DNA of 64,000 nt. Origin: an uncultured Bacteroidales bacterium. GTDB lineage: Bacteria; Bacteroidota; Bacteroidia; Bacteroidales; P3. The translations under genes and the position numbers were made by a program. Position 1 is the first letter of the stretch. The number at the start of each line of letters is the position of its first letter. The notes under the pieces were generated by a model. That model saw only the letters and a list, made by a program, of their open reading frames with translations. It did no database searches and was not told the DNA's origin. Shown here piece after piece: positions 24,393 through 31,969 of the stretch. The DNA lies in the NCBI GenBank assembly GCA_900314925.1, contig OMXC01000006.1:212211-276210 (forward strand), in the 5' to 3' direction.

Positions 24393-24613
24393 GCAAGAGT
24401 CCCTCCCATTCGTTTGCAGTAAGCCGTTAGGTCCTCAACTGTGTTGTCAAAAGAGAATGTGTGTTCTACATCATAAAATCTATCCACGAAGTCAAGGCCT
24501 TTGTATCGCTGTAAATACTCGTATGCCTGCGACGTAGATATTTGGTGCGCCGTGGCAAACTCTGTTATAAGAGCCACAAAGTAGTTGATTTTATCAATTG
24601 TATTCTTACTCAT
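24389..24613 (-). CDS. DUF3791 family protein
   Basis: A 74-residue protein: MSKNTIDKINYFVALITEFATAHQISTSQAYEYLQRYKGLDFVDRFYDVEHTFSFDNTVEDL. This is a clear DUF3791 pattern. It is the first gene of the overlapping DUF3791-DUF3990-DUF3791 operon. Its codon use is AT-richer than the surrounding core genes, suggesting acquisition. Confidence 0.82.
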   Translation of the reverse strand: MSKNTIDKINYFVALITEFATAHQISTSQAYEYLQRYKGLDFVDRFYDVEHTFSFDNTVEDLTAYCKRMGGTLA

Positions 24614-24660
24614 ATTTTCCTATATTAACGCGATATTACTTTTTTTATTGCGTAAAAAGC

Positions 24661-24696
24661 AAAAAGCAGGCCGCCATGTTTCACGGCGGCCTGCTA
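24661..24696 (-). terminator. Terminator of DUF1015 gene
   Basis: Hairpin GCAGGCCGCC/GGCGGCCTGC; on the minus strand it is followed by a T-rich run. A near-copy lies at 20286. Confidence 0.85.
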
Positions 24697-24735
24697 CTTA
24701 TCTACTTAAATACTGTCTACTTTACTACTGACAGC

Positions 24736-26001
24736 TTAGCAGAGCTCGTGGATCACGAGGCCGGAGCGCAGCTTGGGCTCAAACCAGGTGGTCTTCGGGG
24801 GCATGATGTTGCCGGTGTCGGCAATGTCGATGATCTGCTTCATGCTGACGGGATAGAGGGCGAAGGCCACCTTCATCTCGCCGTTGTCGACGCGGCGCTT
24901 CATCTCGCCGAGGCCACGGATGCCGCCCACGAAGTCGATGCGCTTGTCGGTGCGGAGGTCCTTGATGCCGAGCACCTTGTCAAGCACGAGGTTGCTGAGG
25001 ATGGTGACGTCGAGCACTCCGATGGGGTCGTTGTCGTTGTAGGTGCCGGGCTTGGCGGTCATCTTGTACCAGTGGCCGTCGAGGTACATGCTGTGCTCAT
25101 GCAGCTTGGCGGGCTTGTAGATGTCGGTGCCCATGTCGGTGAGCTCGTAGCTCTCGCCGACGGCTTTGAGGAACTGCTCCTTGCTGAGGCCGTTGAGGTC
25201 CTTCACCACGCGGTTGTAGTCGATGACGTTCAGCTGGTTGTCCGGGAAGATGACGGTCATGAAGTAGTTGTACTCCTCCTTGCCGGTGTGGTGGGGGTTC
25301 TGCTCCTTCTTCTCCTGTCCCACGAGGGCGGCGGCGGCGCTGCGGTGGTGGCCGTCGGCGATGTACATGGCGGGCACCTTCTTGTCGAAGAGTTCGACGA
25401 GCTCATCGATGAGCTTGCGGTCGTCGATGACCCAGAAGCGGTGGCCGAAGCCGTCTTCTTTGGCGATGAAGTCATAGATGGGCTTCTTGGCGGTGACGGA
25501 GGCGACGATCTCGTCGATGCGGGCCACGGCGGGATAGGCGAAGAACACCGGCTCCACGTTGGCGTTGGTGATGCGCACGTGTTTCATGCGGTCCTCTTCC
25601 TTGTCCTTGCGGGTGAGCTCGTGTTTCTTGATGACCTTGTTGACATAGTCCTCGCTGTAGGCGCAGGCCACGATGCCGTACTGCCACTTGGCGTCCTTGT
25701 CCTTGGGGTTCATGCTCTGGGCGTAGATGTAGAGTTTCTCCTCCTCATCCTTCACCAGCCAGCCGAGGTCTTTGAACATGTTGTAGTTCTTCACCACCTG
25801 GAGGTACACCTCAGGCGAGTGCTCGTCGGTGCCTTTGGGAAGGTCGATCTCAGCCTTGGTGACGTGCAGCAAGCTGTAGGGGTTGCCCTCGCACTCCACG
25901 CGGGCCTCTTCGGAGTTCAGCACGTCGTAGGGACGCGAAGCCAGTTTCTCGACGATGTCCACCGGGGGGCGGAATCCTTTGAAAGGTTTGATAACGCTCA
26001 T
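24736..26001 (-). CDS. DUF1015 family protein
   Basis: A 421-residue protein matching DUF1015: IKPFKGFRPPVDIVEKLASRPYDVLN at the N-terminus, YIADGHHRSAAAALV (the conserved GHHR segment) near the middle, and ending FEPKLRSGLVIHEL. The GHHR region resembles ParB-like nucleotide-binding sites, and relatives include serine kinases (SerK/SbnI type). In Bacteroidales the gene often accompanies serine biosynthesis genes, though none are adjacent here. Function is therefore inferred. A -7 box TATCTTTGC lies on the minus strand about 45 bases upstream, back to back with leader L3. Confidence 0.88.
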   Translation of the reverse strand: MSVIKPFKGFRPPVDIVEKLASRPYDVLNSEEARVECEGNPYSLLHVTKAEIDLPKGTDEHSPEVYLQVVKNYNMFKDLGWLVKDEEEKLYIYAQSMNPKDKDAKWQYGIVACAYSEDYVNKVIKKHELTRKDKEEDRMKHVRITNANVEPVFFAYPAVARIDEIVASVTAKKPIYDFIAKEDGFGHRFWVIDDRKLIDELVELFDKKVPAMYIADGHHRSAAAALVGQEKKEQNPHHTGKEEYNYFMTVIFPDNQLNVIDYNRVVKDLNGLSKEQFLKAVGESYELTDMGTDIYKPAKLHEHSMYLDGHWYKMTAKPGTYNDNDPIGVLDVTILSNLVLDKVLGIKDLRTDKRIDFVGGIRGLGEMKRRVDNGEMKVAFALYPVSMKQIIDIADTGNIMPPKTTWFEPKLRSGLVIHELC

Positions 26002-26084
26002 ATTGTGTCTGTTTTATTTGTTGATTTTTAATATTATTTGAGACTGCAAAGATACGCACATTTTCTCACATGGCGAAATCTTTT

Positions 26085-26316
26085 TTTGCCGTATGGAAAA
26101 AAATGCGTATCTTTGCACTCGATTTCATAAGGAAATCAACGAAGCGTTATATCTTCGTCTTGCAATTGGAAACCTGAGAAATTTTCAAGTGACGCAAGTG
26201 AGTATGACGGTTTCGCGCGTATTAGCGTGGACTGTTCTCTATTTCTCCGTCACAAGGTAATTCTCAGGACCTCCAATTGAAGAAGTGGTATACGGTGCCA
26301 CGCTTCTTTTATTATT
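26085..26316 (+). promoter_or_regulatory. Structured RNA leader L3 with promoter and terminator hairpin
   Basis: TTTGCCG and TATCTTTGC (26108-26116) form the promoter. The RNA has hairpins GATTTC/GAAATC (26121-26137) and CGAAG/CTTCG (26140-26157). A closing helix pairs CAATTGG and CCTGAGAA (26163-26180) with TTCTCAGG and CCAATTG (26261-26279). An inner helix pairs GTGACG (26189) with CGTCAC (26248). A terminator-like hairpin AGAAGTGG/CCACGCTTCT plus TTTATTATT ends at 26316. Sequence differs from L1/L2 but the architecture is the same. It fills most of the 26002-26356 gap. Confidence 0.75.
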
Positions 26317-26356
26317 GCTCAACGGGGCGCGGAAGAGCAGGACTAAAAATAATGAA

Positions 26357-26800
26357 ATGAAAAACAAATTGAAAGTCATGGGGCTGCTGCTGTGTTTTGC
26401 AACATCCGCAATGTTTGTTGGCTGCACAAAAGAAGAGCCGAACGCAGAAGGTAGCAATCCTTCCAATCCCTTGATTGGAACCAAATGGAAGAATCAGCAT
26501 AACAATAGTAAGATTTTTGTGTTGGAATTTAATACCGATGATCAATGCCAACTATATGTTGCCTATAACAATATGACATATTACACGGGAAGATGCCAAG
26601 GAACTTATCATTTTTCCAACAATTCAATCACCTTTTCCAATTTGAAAATTGAATGGAAAGAACAAGGAGATCCTTCTTGGTTTCGAGTGATTGAGTCAGG
26701 TTTGCTGGAGAATGGCTCAATAACAACAACTGGTTATGCTTGGAGTGAAGATAATCCGGAACAAACCTACTCTTGGAACAGATTATGGGAAAAAATATAA
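26357..26800 (+). CDS. Hypothetical lipoprotein
   Basis: A 147-residue protein with signal MKNKLKVMGLLLCFATSAMFVGCTK and lipobox FVGC. The mature part begins with a short Asn/Ser/Pro linker, then GTKWKNQHNNSKIFVLEFNTDDQCQLYVAYNN, resembling small beta-sheet lipoproteins of the lipocalin-like type seen in Bacteroides. The domain is not firmly assigned. Base composition is AT-rich. It follows leader L3. Confidence 0.72.
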   Translation: MKNKLKVMGLLLCFATSAMFVGCTKEEPNAEGSNPSNPLIGTKWKNQHNNSKIFVLEFNTDDQCQLYVAYNNMTYYTGRCQGTYHFSNNSITFSNLKIEWKEQGDPSWFRVIESGLLENGSITTTGYAWSEDNPEQTYSWNRLWEKI

Positions 26801-26807
26801 AAAAAAT

Positions 26808-27182
26808 ATGGAAAAGATAACATTAAAGGCATTGAGAAATATGCCACCAAAAGAGTTTGCGAAGGCAAAACCCTATCATTTGAAGGATAGAAACGAGACG
26901 GAAGATTACCAAAGGCGAGGAATCCGATTTACGGATATGATGTTTGAAGACGGCGGTCGTCCAAGATACGTTATTGAGACCGTTATGGGCATTACTGCGG
27001 AATGGATAACCATCCATGAAATAAACCACATGCTCGGAATCAACAAGACATACAAACCGCGCGAAGGTGTTACACAAGTACAGCATGACCGCGAATTGAT
27101 GGAAAGACTGCGGGATTATATTGTGAAATACCCTGTCTTCTGTAAATATATCAAGAAGTATGATTCAAAATGGATTTTTTAA
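26808..27182 (+). CDS. Hypothetical protein
   Basis: A 124-residue basic protein (MEKITLKALRNMPPKEFAKAKPYHLKDRNETEDYQRRG...) beginning 7 bases after the lipoprotein stop. No signal peptide and no domain I recognise. DGGRPRYVIETVMGITAEWITIHEINHMLG includes HEINH, which looks a little like a zinc-protease HExxH but has the wrong order (HEINH: H-E-I-N-H fits HExxH literally). Because literal HExxH matches occur by chance and the flanks are not conserved-looking, no function is assigned. AT-rich like its neighbours. Confidence 0.6.
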   Translation: MEKITLKALRNMPPKEFAKAKPYHLKDRNETEDYQRRGIRFTDMMFEDGGRPRYVIETVMGITAEWITIHEINHMLGINKTYKPREGVTQVQHDRELMERLRDYIVKYPVFCKYIKKYDSKWIF

Positions 27183-27199
27183 TTTAAAACAATAATGCT

Positions 27200-27712
27200 A
27201 TGTCCAAAAAGATTCTATTTGTGGCCTTAATCGCTTTTGTTTTCTCGGCCACTGCCAATGCCCAAAAATGGGAGCACTTCGTCACTGAGGCCGACGAACT
27301 CATAGGAGAAGCGGGGCACGAGTCTGACATGTACACCGACGAAATGGGAAACGTCTTTGTTATGTGGTCTGACGAAAGCGAGAATTTCCGTGTTATCAGC
27401 GGCACTTCCATTTTCAACTTCGTCGGGGACATCCGCTCTGTAATGGCAACCATCGGCTACTATGACATGAACAACAAGTTGATTGAGAAAAACGACATCC
27501 AACTTCTCGTTAGCGAGGGTCAAGCAAATCAGGCCGAGCCAAACATGGTGCCGATGATACGTCCGCTGCCAAACAAGAAAAGAGTAAAGATGTTGCTGGA
27601 TTACATACAAAAGAAAGATGGCTACGTCAGAATTCTTGTTCCTCTTTATGGTACCAACGGCAAGTTTGACATCAAAATACCTTGCATAAACAATCCAAAG
27701 GCGGCTGAATAA
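27200..27712 (+). CDS. Hypothetical secreted protein
   Basis: A 170-residue protein with a clear signal peptide (MSKKILFVALIAFVFSATANAQ). The mature domain (KWEHFVTEADELIGEAGHESDMYTDEMGNVFVMWSDESENFRVISG...) appears beta-rich and ends with DIKIPCINN. I cannot place it in a family. It follows two AT-rich genes on the same strand and is closed by a strong terminator, so the three may be one transcript from the L3 promoter. Confidence 0.7.
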   Translation: MSKKILFVALIAFVFSATANAQKWEHFVTEADELIGEAGHESDMYTDEMGNVFVMWSDESENFRVISGTSIFNFVGDIRSVMATIGYYDMNNKLIEKNDIQLLVSEGQANQAEPNMVPMIRPLPNKKRVKMLLDYIQKKDGYVRILVPLYGTNGKFDIKIPCINNPKAAE

Positions 27713-27737
27713 TATAGAGCGTTGCAAGCCCACGAAA

Positions 27738-27775
27738 GAAAAGGCTCGCACCATTTGGTGAGAGCCTTTTCCTTA
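27738..27775 (+). terminator. Terminator after the 27200 gene
   Basis: Hairpin AAAAGGCTC..GAGCCTTTT with an inner CACC/GGTG extension and trailing Ts. Confidence 0.88.
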
Positions 27776-27791
27776 TAAAACTTATGTGCTA

Positions 27792-27929
27792 TTATATCGA
27801 AGCCATTACGCGATGGAATACTTCTTCCTGGGGGATGGTTTGCACTTCTCCTTTTTCGTAAGCATCCATTCGTTGTTCCAATGTCTGGAGTTCTCGTTCG
27901 ATAGATTCATCCACAAGAGTGGTGCACAT
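27792..27929 (-). pseudogene. Short ORF, probable remnant of an antitoxin-like gene
   Basis: Minus-strand codons read MCTTLVDESIERELQTLEQR then MDAYEKGEVQTIPQEEVFHRVMASI and stop (45 residues). Reading backwards, the frame continues a few codons (RVERFEA) before entering the gcvT 3' end in a different frame. The amphipathic, acidic helix pattern resembles the C-terminus of small addiction-module antitoxins. It is probably a 5'-truncated gene left beside gcvT, though a genuine 45-residue protein cannot be excluded. Confidence 0.5.
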
Positions 27930-27942
27930 AGCTTCAAATCGT

Positions 27943-29049
27943 TCAACCCTCGTAAAAGGGCATCTTGACGGTGACGGCCTTGAGGAGTTTCTCGCGGATC
28001 TTGATGTAGATCTCGGTGCCGGTCTTGGCGTATTCGGCCTTGATGAGGGCGGTGCCGATGTTCTTGCCGGTGCTGGGGCTGGGCGAGCCGCTGCGCACCT
28101 CACCGATTTTCTTGCCTTCGGCATTGCAGACCTCGTAGCCGTTGCGGGCGATGCCGCGGTCGACCATCTCGAAGCCGGCCACTTTGCGCTTGAAGCCGGC
28201 GGCTTTCTGGGCCAGGAGGAGCTCCTTGTTGATGAAGTTGTTGTTCTCGGCTTTCAGCTTGACGATGAAGGCCAGCGGAGCCTCGAGGGGGCTGATGGTG
28301 TCGTCCATCTCATGGCCGTAGAGGGCGAAGCCCTTCTCCAGACGCAGGGTGTCGCGGCAGCCCAGACCGGCGGGCATGATGCCGAACTCCTTGCCGGCCT
28401 CGAAGACCTTGTTCCACACCTCGATGGCTTTCTCCTTGGGGATGTAGATCTCGCATCCGCCGGCGCCGGTGTAGCCGGTGGTGGAGAGTATGATGTTCGG
28501 GATGCCTGCGAAGGTGAGGATCTTGAAGGTGTAGTACTCCATATCGACGATGTTCTCGTCGGTGAGCTTCTGCATGGCCTTGAGGGCGTTGGGGCCCTGG
28601 ACGGCGAGCTGAGCCCACTGTTCGCTCTCGTTGACGAAGTCCTTGCCGAGCTCCATGCCCATCTTGTCGGCAATCTGGCTCATCCAGTTCCAGTCCTTGT
28701 CGATGTTGGCGGCGTTGGGCACCATGAAGTATTCGTCGTCATGGACGCGATAGACGAGCATGTCGTCCACCACGCCACCCTGGCCGTTGGGGAGGCAGGT
28801 GTACTGCACCTTGCCGTCGAAGAGGTCCTCGATGTTGTTGGTAGTGACATACTGCATGAAGTGCTTGGCGATGGGGCCTTTGGCGCGGAACTCGCCCATG
28901 TGGCTCACGTCGAACACACCCACGTTGTTGCGCACGTTGTTGTGCTCCTCGATGAGGGTGGTGTACTGGATGGGCATGTTGTAGCCTGCAAACTCTGCCA
29001 TCTTGGCGCCGAGTTTGATGTGAAGGTCGGTGTACGGTGTTGTTTTCAT
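27943..29049 (-). CDS. gcvT: Aminomethyltransferase, glycine cleavage T protein
   Basis: A 368-residue GcvT: TPYTDLHIKLGAKMAEFAGYNMPIQY, VGVFDVSHMGEFRAKGP, LPNGQGGVVDDMLVYR, and GYTGAGGCEIYIP with the conserved folate-binding region; the C-terminus has GEVRSGSPSPSTGKNIGTALI. It transfers the methylene group from the aminomethyl-H protein to tetrahydrofolate, releasing ammonia. The other glycine-cleavage genes are not in the window. folA and folD elsewhere in the window act on the same cofactor pool. Confidence 0.96.
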   Translation of the reverse strand: MKTTPYTDLHIKLGAKMAEFAGYNMPIQYTTLIEEHNNVRNNVGVFDVSHMGEFRAKGPIAKHFMQYVTTNNIEDLFDGKVQYTCLPNGQGGVVDDMLVYRVHDDEYFMVPNAANIDKDWNWMSQIADKMGMELGKDFVNESEQWAQLAVQGPNALKAMQKLTDENIVDMEYYTFKILTFAGIPNIILSTTGYTGAGGCEIYIPKEKAIEVWNKVFEAGKEFGIMPAGLGCRDTLRLEKGFALYGHEMDDTISPLEAPLAFIVKLKAENNNFINKELLLAQKAAGFKRKVAGFEMVDRGIARNGYEVCNAEGKKIGEVRSGSPSPSTGKNIGTALIKAEYAKTGTEIYIKIREKLLKAVTVKMPFYEG

Positions 29050-29073
29050 TATGTTATTGTTTTTGTTTGTTGA

Positions 29074-29415
29074 TTATATTCCAATCATTTCCACAAGGCT
29101 GCGCAACTCCTTGTCGGTTATATTTTCACTCTCCGACTTGTCGTAAATCTGAAGCAAAGTAACCTCTGATTCGTTTATGGCATATACTATCGGATGAGTG
29201 ATTACTCTTGCTCCTCCGCTCTTACCTTTCCCTTTAGACGATATAGACATACGCACCTTGCGCAGGCCGTATTTTATCGGAGTCCCCTTTATTGGGTTTT
29301 CCTTAATCTCTTCAACAAGAGACAAAAAATCATCCTTCATGGAAGGGTATTTCTTTATCAGTCTCTTGAGACTCCTGTCGAAAGGCTCGATGGTATAGAC
29401 CTTACAACTCATCAA
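29074..29415 (-). CDS. RelE/ParE-family toxin
   Basis: A 113-residue protein with IEPFDRSLKRLIKKYPSMKDDFLSLVEEIKENPIKGTPI and a basic GLRKVRMSISSKGKGKSGGARVITH core, followed by VTLLQIYDKSE. This is the RelE/YafQ-like fold pattern of mRNA interferases, acting on translating ribosomes. It overlaps the upstream antitoxin gene, the normal antitoxin-first order. Either of two adjacent Met codons could be the start. AT-rich relative to gcvT. Confidence 0.85.
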   Translation of the reverse strand: MMSCKVYTIEPFDRSLKRLIKKYPSMKDDFLSLVEEIKENPIKGTPIKYGLRKVRMSISSKGKGKSGGARVITHPIVYAINESEVTLLQIYDKSESENITDKELRSLVEMIGI

Positions 29416-29629
29416 TCAATTCCTCCACAGGTCGGCCCTTGCGTCCGGCAGCACGTAGCGACTTGTACTCCACGACGGCTTCCTCAATGTCTTTCAGAAC
29501 AGCCTTCTTTGCGTCATTTGTGACTGTTCTTTTTCCTTCGTCGTAAAATATTCCCAGCCCCTTGAACATCGTCACCACGGTGTCGTAGTATGCATCGGGG
29601 ATATTGGCTGTTATCTGGTGGGTAATCAT
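29402..29629 (-). CDS. Antitoxin of the 29074 toxin
   Basis: A 75-residue protein: MITHQITANIPDAYYDTVVTMFKGLGIFYDEGKRTVTND, then a helix AVLKDIEEAVVEYKSLRAAGRKGRPVEELIDEL. The acidic, helical C-terminus after a small N-terminal domain suits a type II antitoxin that wraps its toxin. It overlaps the toxin start by 14 bases, giving translational coupling. The family is not named with certainty. Confidence 0.75.
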   Translation of the reverse strand: MITHQITANIPDAYYDTVVTMFKGLGIFYDEGKRTVTNDAKKAVLKDIEEAVVEYKSLRAAGRKGRPVEELIDEL

Positions 29630-29668
29630 AACAATCTATTTTTCTTTCGTAACGCTACAACCTGCGGT

Positions 29669-30682
29669 TTATTGTGTGTTTACGATATTATTTTTAAGCA
29701 TCGCTTCTATTTTCCCCAACACCATCTCGGGGGTTATGGCCGCCATGCAGCGGCGGTCGCCGTAGCGGCAGGGCTTGCTGCCGTAGGCTGAGCAGGGCTG
29801 GCACGGCAGGTCGGCACAGAGGGCGTTGGCGCGGTCCTGGCCGAAGCCGTAGAAGCCGAAGTCGGGATGCGTGGCGCCCCAGATGCTGACGACAGGGACG
29901 CCGACGGCGCTGGCGAAGTGCATGTTGGCGCTGTCCATAGAGACCATCAGCGACAGCCCCCTGATCACCTCCAGTTCCTCGGCGAAAGGCAGCCGCCCGG
30001 CCATGGAGTTCACACCGCGGTAGTGGCGAGCCCAGCGCTCGAGCACCGGTGCCTCGTCCTTGCTGCCGAAGAGCACCACCTCGTGGCCGCGCTCGCTGAG
30101 CATGCGCACCAGGGCCTCGGTGCGCTCCTCGGGCCATATCTTGCCCGCATGCTGCGCAAACGGAGCCACGCCGATTTTAGTGGGTAGTGGGGTGTGGGCA
30201 GTGGGTAGTGTTCTGTCCGTATCGTTGCCTAAAGCCAAGCCTCCACGCTTCAGCCCCGCGCGGCGGAAGACGTCGTCGTAGCGTTGCCACTGCGGACGGC
30301 GTGGAGCGCGGCGCCAGTGGTGCAGGTAAAGCCAGCGCGACACCCTGCCCTTGCGCAAGGCGAAGATGCGGTAGTGCAGGTCGAGCAGATGGCGCAGCCG
30401 CAGCAGCACGACGGCGAAGCCCACACGGTTCACCTTGTGCAGGTCGACCACCGTGTCGGCGCCCACGGCGTCCAGCGCCTTGTATATCCTGACGAAGCTC
30501 TGCTTCTTCTTCAGGCCGAGGAAATCCACGTTGGGCTCGCCGGCAAACAGCGGCTGCAGCATCGGCGGCCCGGCCACGGTGAAGCGCACCCCGGGGTTGG
30601 CGACGGCATAAGCCTTCACCACGGGCGCCATCAGCGCCACGTCGCCCAAGGCCGACAGCCGTATGACCAGCACATGCTTCAC
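29669..30682 (-). CDS. Glycosyltransferase family 9 (heptosyltransferase-like)
   Basis: A 337-residue GT9 protein: VLVIRLSALGDVALMAPVVKAY at the N-terminus, GVAPFAQHAGKIWPEERTEALV in the middle and SMDSANMHFASAVGVPVVSIWGATHPDFGFYG at the C-terminal donor site. Such enzymes add heptose or related sugars to the lipopolysaccharide core. Just before the second domain, TLPTAHTPLPT is encoded by a 7-bp-period array (30178-30212). It lies downstream of DUF4254, with which it is often paired in Bacteroidales. Confidence 0.92.
   Translation of the reverse strand: MKHVLVIRLSALGDVALMAPVVKAYAVANPGVRFTVAGPPMLQPLFAGEPNVDFLGLKKKQSFVRIYKALDAVGADTVVDLHKVNRVGFAVVLLRLRHLLDLHYRIFALRKGRVSRWLYLHHWRRAPRRPQWQRYDDVFRRAGLKRGGLALGNDTDRTLPTAHTPLPTKIGVAPFAQHAGKIWPEERTEALVRMLSERGHEVVLFGSKDEAPVLERWARHYRGVNSMAGRLPFAEELEVIRGLSLMVSMDSANMHFASAVGVPVVSIWGATHPDFGFYGFGQDRANALCADLPCQPCSAYGSKPCRYGDRRCMAAITPEMVLGKIEAMLKNNIVNTQ
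30178..30212. repeat. 7-bp-period array inside the GT9 gene
   Basis: Five TAGTGGG-type heptamers on the + strand; the coding (minus) strand is nearly G-free. It lies in frame in the linker between the two Rossmann-like domains. Confidence 0.88.
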
Positions 30683-30688
30683 AATACC

Positions 30689-30723
30689 AATCTTTAAGTT
30701 GTGAGCTTTAAGCTGTAAGTGGC
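30689..30723. repeat. 7-bp-period array between GT9 and DUF4254
   Basis: Five heptamers AATCTTT, AAGTTGT, GAGCTTT, AAGCTGT, AAGTGGC, in the gap between the two minus-strand genes. Confidence 0.7.
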
Positions 30724-30744
30724 TGCGCCAATCTCCCGCGTCAG

Positions 30745-30779
30745 CACACTTAAAACTTACAGCTCACAGTTTAAAACTT
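30745..30779. repeat. 7-bp-period array over the DUF4254 3' end
   Basis: CACACTT, AAAACTT, ACAGCTC, ACAGTTT, AAAACTT. It overlaps the last codons and stop of the DUF4254 gene, so the final KKF is array-derived. Confidence 0.75.
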
Positions 30780-31391
30780 TTTATAGAGCATCGGGTTCAG
30801 CGACGGGTCGTTGTACATCTTCATCTGGCGGTAGAGCTTCATCACGCGGCGCCCGGCGGCGAGGTCGTCGAGCAGCTGGTCGATGGCCGTGGTGAGGTCG
30901 GCGCGCTGCGTCAGCAGCGTGTCGAGCTTGGCCTGGCATTTGGCGCGGTGCTCAGCGTCACCCCTGCCGGCCTCGATGCCGAAGTGGTACACCTTGAGGG
31001 CGAGTATCGACAGGCGGTCCACCGCCCATGCCGGCGTCTCGGTGTTGAGCTTGGCGCCTGCCTGCGGGGCCACATCCTTGAACTGCATCATGTAGTGGTC
31101 GTCGATGCGCTCCACGAGGTCGGTGCGGTGCTGGTTGGAGGCGTCGATGCGGCGCTTGAGCTGCAGGGCGTAGACGGGGTCCACGTCAGCGGGGCGCACC
31201 AGGTCTTCGAGGTGCCACTGCACGGTGTCCACCCACGACTTCTCCCACAGCAGGGCCTCGAACGTGCCGGCGCCGTAAGGGTTGTTCTGCCCGGCATCCA
31301 CCGAGTCTGTCTTATGATATTCCGCGACTTGTCTCTCAAACAAGCCATACATTTCCATTGCTTTCATATTCAGTTTATGCAAATACTGCAC
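30771..31391 (-). CDS. DUF4254 domain-containing protein
   Basis: A 206-residue protein matching DUF4254: NNPYGAGTFEALLWEKSWVDTVQWHLEDLVRPADVDPVYALQLKRRIDASNQHRTDLVERID, then a long helical C-terminal part. Biochemical role unknown; its regular position before GT9 genes suggests an envelope-glycan link. Its first ATG comes immediately after the toxin stop (zero spacing); a second in-frame Met eight residues later is an alternative start. Its end lies within a 7-bp repeat array. Confidence 0.88.
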   Translation of the reverse strand: MQYLHKLNMKAMEMYGLFERQVAEYHKTDSVDAGQNNPYGAGTFEALLWEKSWVDTVQWHLEDLVRPADVDPVYALQLKRRIDASNQHRTDLVERIDDHYMMQFKDVAPQAGAKLNTETPAWAVDRLSILALKVYHFGIEAGRGDAEHRAKCQAKLDTLLTQRADLTTAIDQLLDDLAAGRRVMKLYRQMKMYNDPSLNPMLYKKF

Positions 31392-31700
31392 TTATTTTGT
31401 AATTAGCTTTGCTTTCAATATACGGTCGACGACAACAACATCGCTCTCTATATGGAAGACATAGGCCCACTTCCTGTTGTGCGACACCATTCTGCGGGCA
31501 TGAGGGTGGCAACGGCGGACAGCCTCATAACGGCTTTCTTGATACAGGTCTGCAAACACCGACAGCGTGTATATCTCGCAGATCATGGCGTCTATATACC
31601 TGTCGCCGCCGGCACGCGACATATTGTCGCGTATCCAGTCGGTGAGCTCGTCGATATCAGCCCACGCCGAAGCATCCACCTCAACCCTGTAAGTCCTCAT
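31392..31700 (-). CDS. ParE/RelE-family toxin
   Basis: A 102-residue protein: MRTYRVEVDASAWADIDELTDWIRDNMS..GGDRYIDAMICEIYTLSVFADLY then RMVSHNRKWAYVFHIESDVVVVDRILKAKLITK. This matches the ParE-like plasmid-stabilisation fold, whose members poison gyrase or cut mRNA. It overlaps its antitoxin by 20 bases and abuts DUF4254. A shortened relative is at 45226-45341, so the two loci share ancestry. Confidence 0.85.
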   Translation of the reverse strand: MRTYRVEVDASAWADIDELTDWIRDNMSRAGGDRYIDAMICEIYTLSVFADLYQESRYEAVRRCHPHARRMVSHNRKWAYVFHIESDVVVVDRILKAKLITK

Positions 31701-31887
31701 ATTTCTTGTGCAGAACGCTCCTCACTTCACCAAAAAACTCCTCCACCGTCATACGTCCGGGCTTGCTGACGGCCGCATTGCCGGCACGGAACGAGGAAAG
31801 CGCCCCGACGGCCTGACCGTATGCCGCAACAGGCTCTTCTGCTGCAGGCATGGGCTCATCTTCTGTGCTATATGGTTTGTTCTTCAT
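31681..31887 (-). CDS. Antitoxin of the 31392 toxin
   Basis: A 68-residue protein from the ATG giving MKNKPYSTEDEPMPAAEE; the C-terminus reads MTVEEFFGEVRSVLHKKYEDLQG. It aligns along its length with the antitoxin at 45051 (MGVKPCKTEEQPMSTASEP ... LSVDEYFDELWSMYLTKRENLRA), which supports this start. A promoter with -7 box TACTTTTGC lies about 30 bases upstream on the minus strand. Confidence 0.8.
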   Translation of the reverse strand: MKNKPYSTEDEPMPAAEEPVAAYGQAVGALSSFRAGNAAVSKPGRMTVEEFFGEVRSVLHKKYEDLQG

Positions 31888-31969
31888 CGACTTGTTACCT
31901 TTCCAATTAAAATGCAAAAGTACACAATTTATTCAAACTGACAAAATCATTTTTTCCACACATGGCCGC

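Noticed and set aside
24598..26031. 477-codon plus-strand ORF opposite DUF1015
   Set aside because: Antisense shadow of a conserved gene in GC-rich sequence; Val/Leu/His-rich and family-less.
26996..27040. HEINH in the 26808 protein as a zinc metalloprotease motif
   Set aside because: It fits HExxH literally, but there is no third ligand or family-like context and the protein is only 124 residues.
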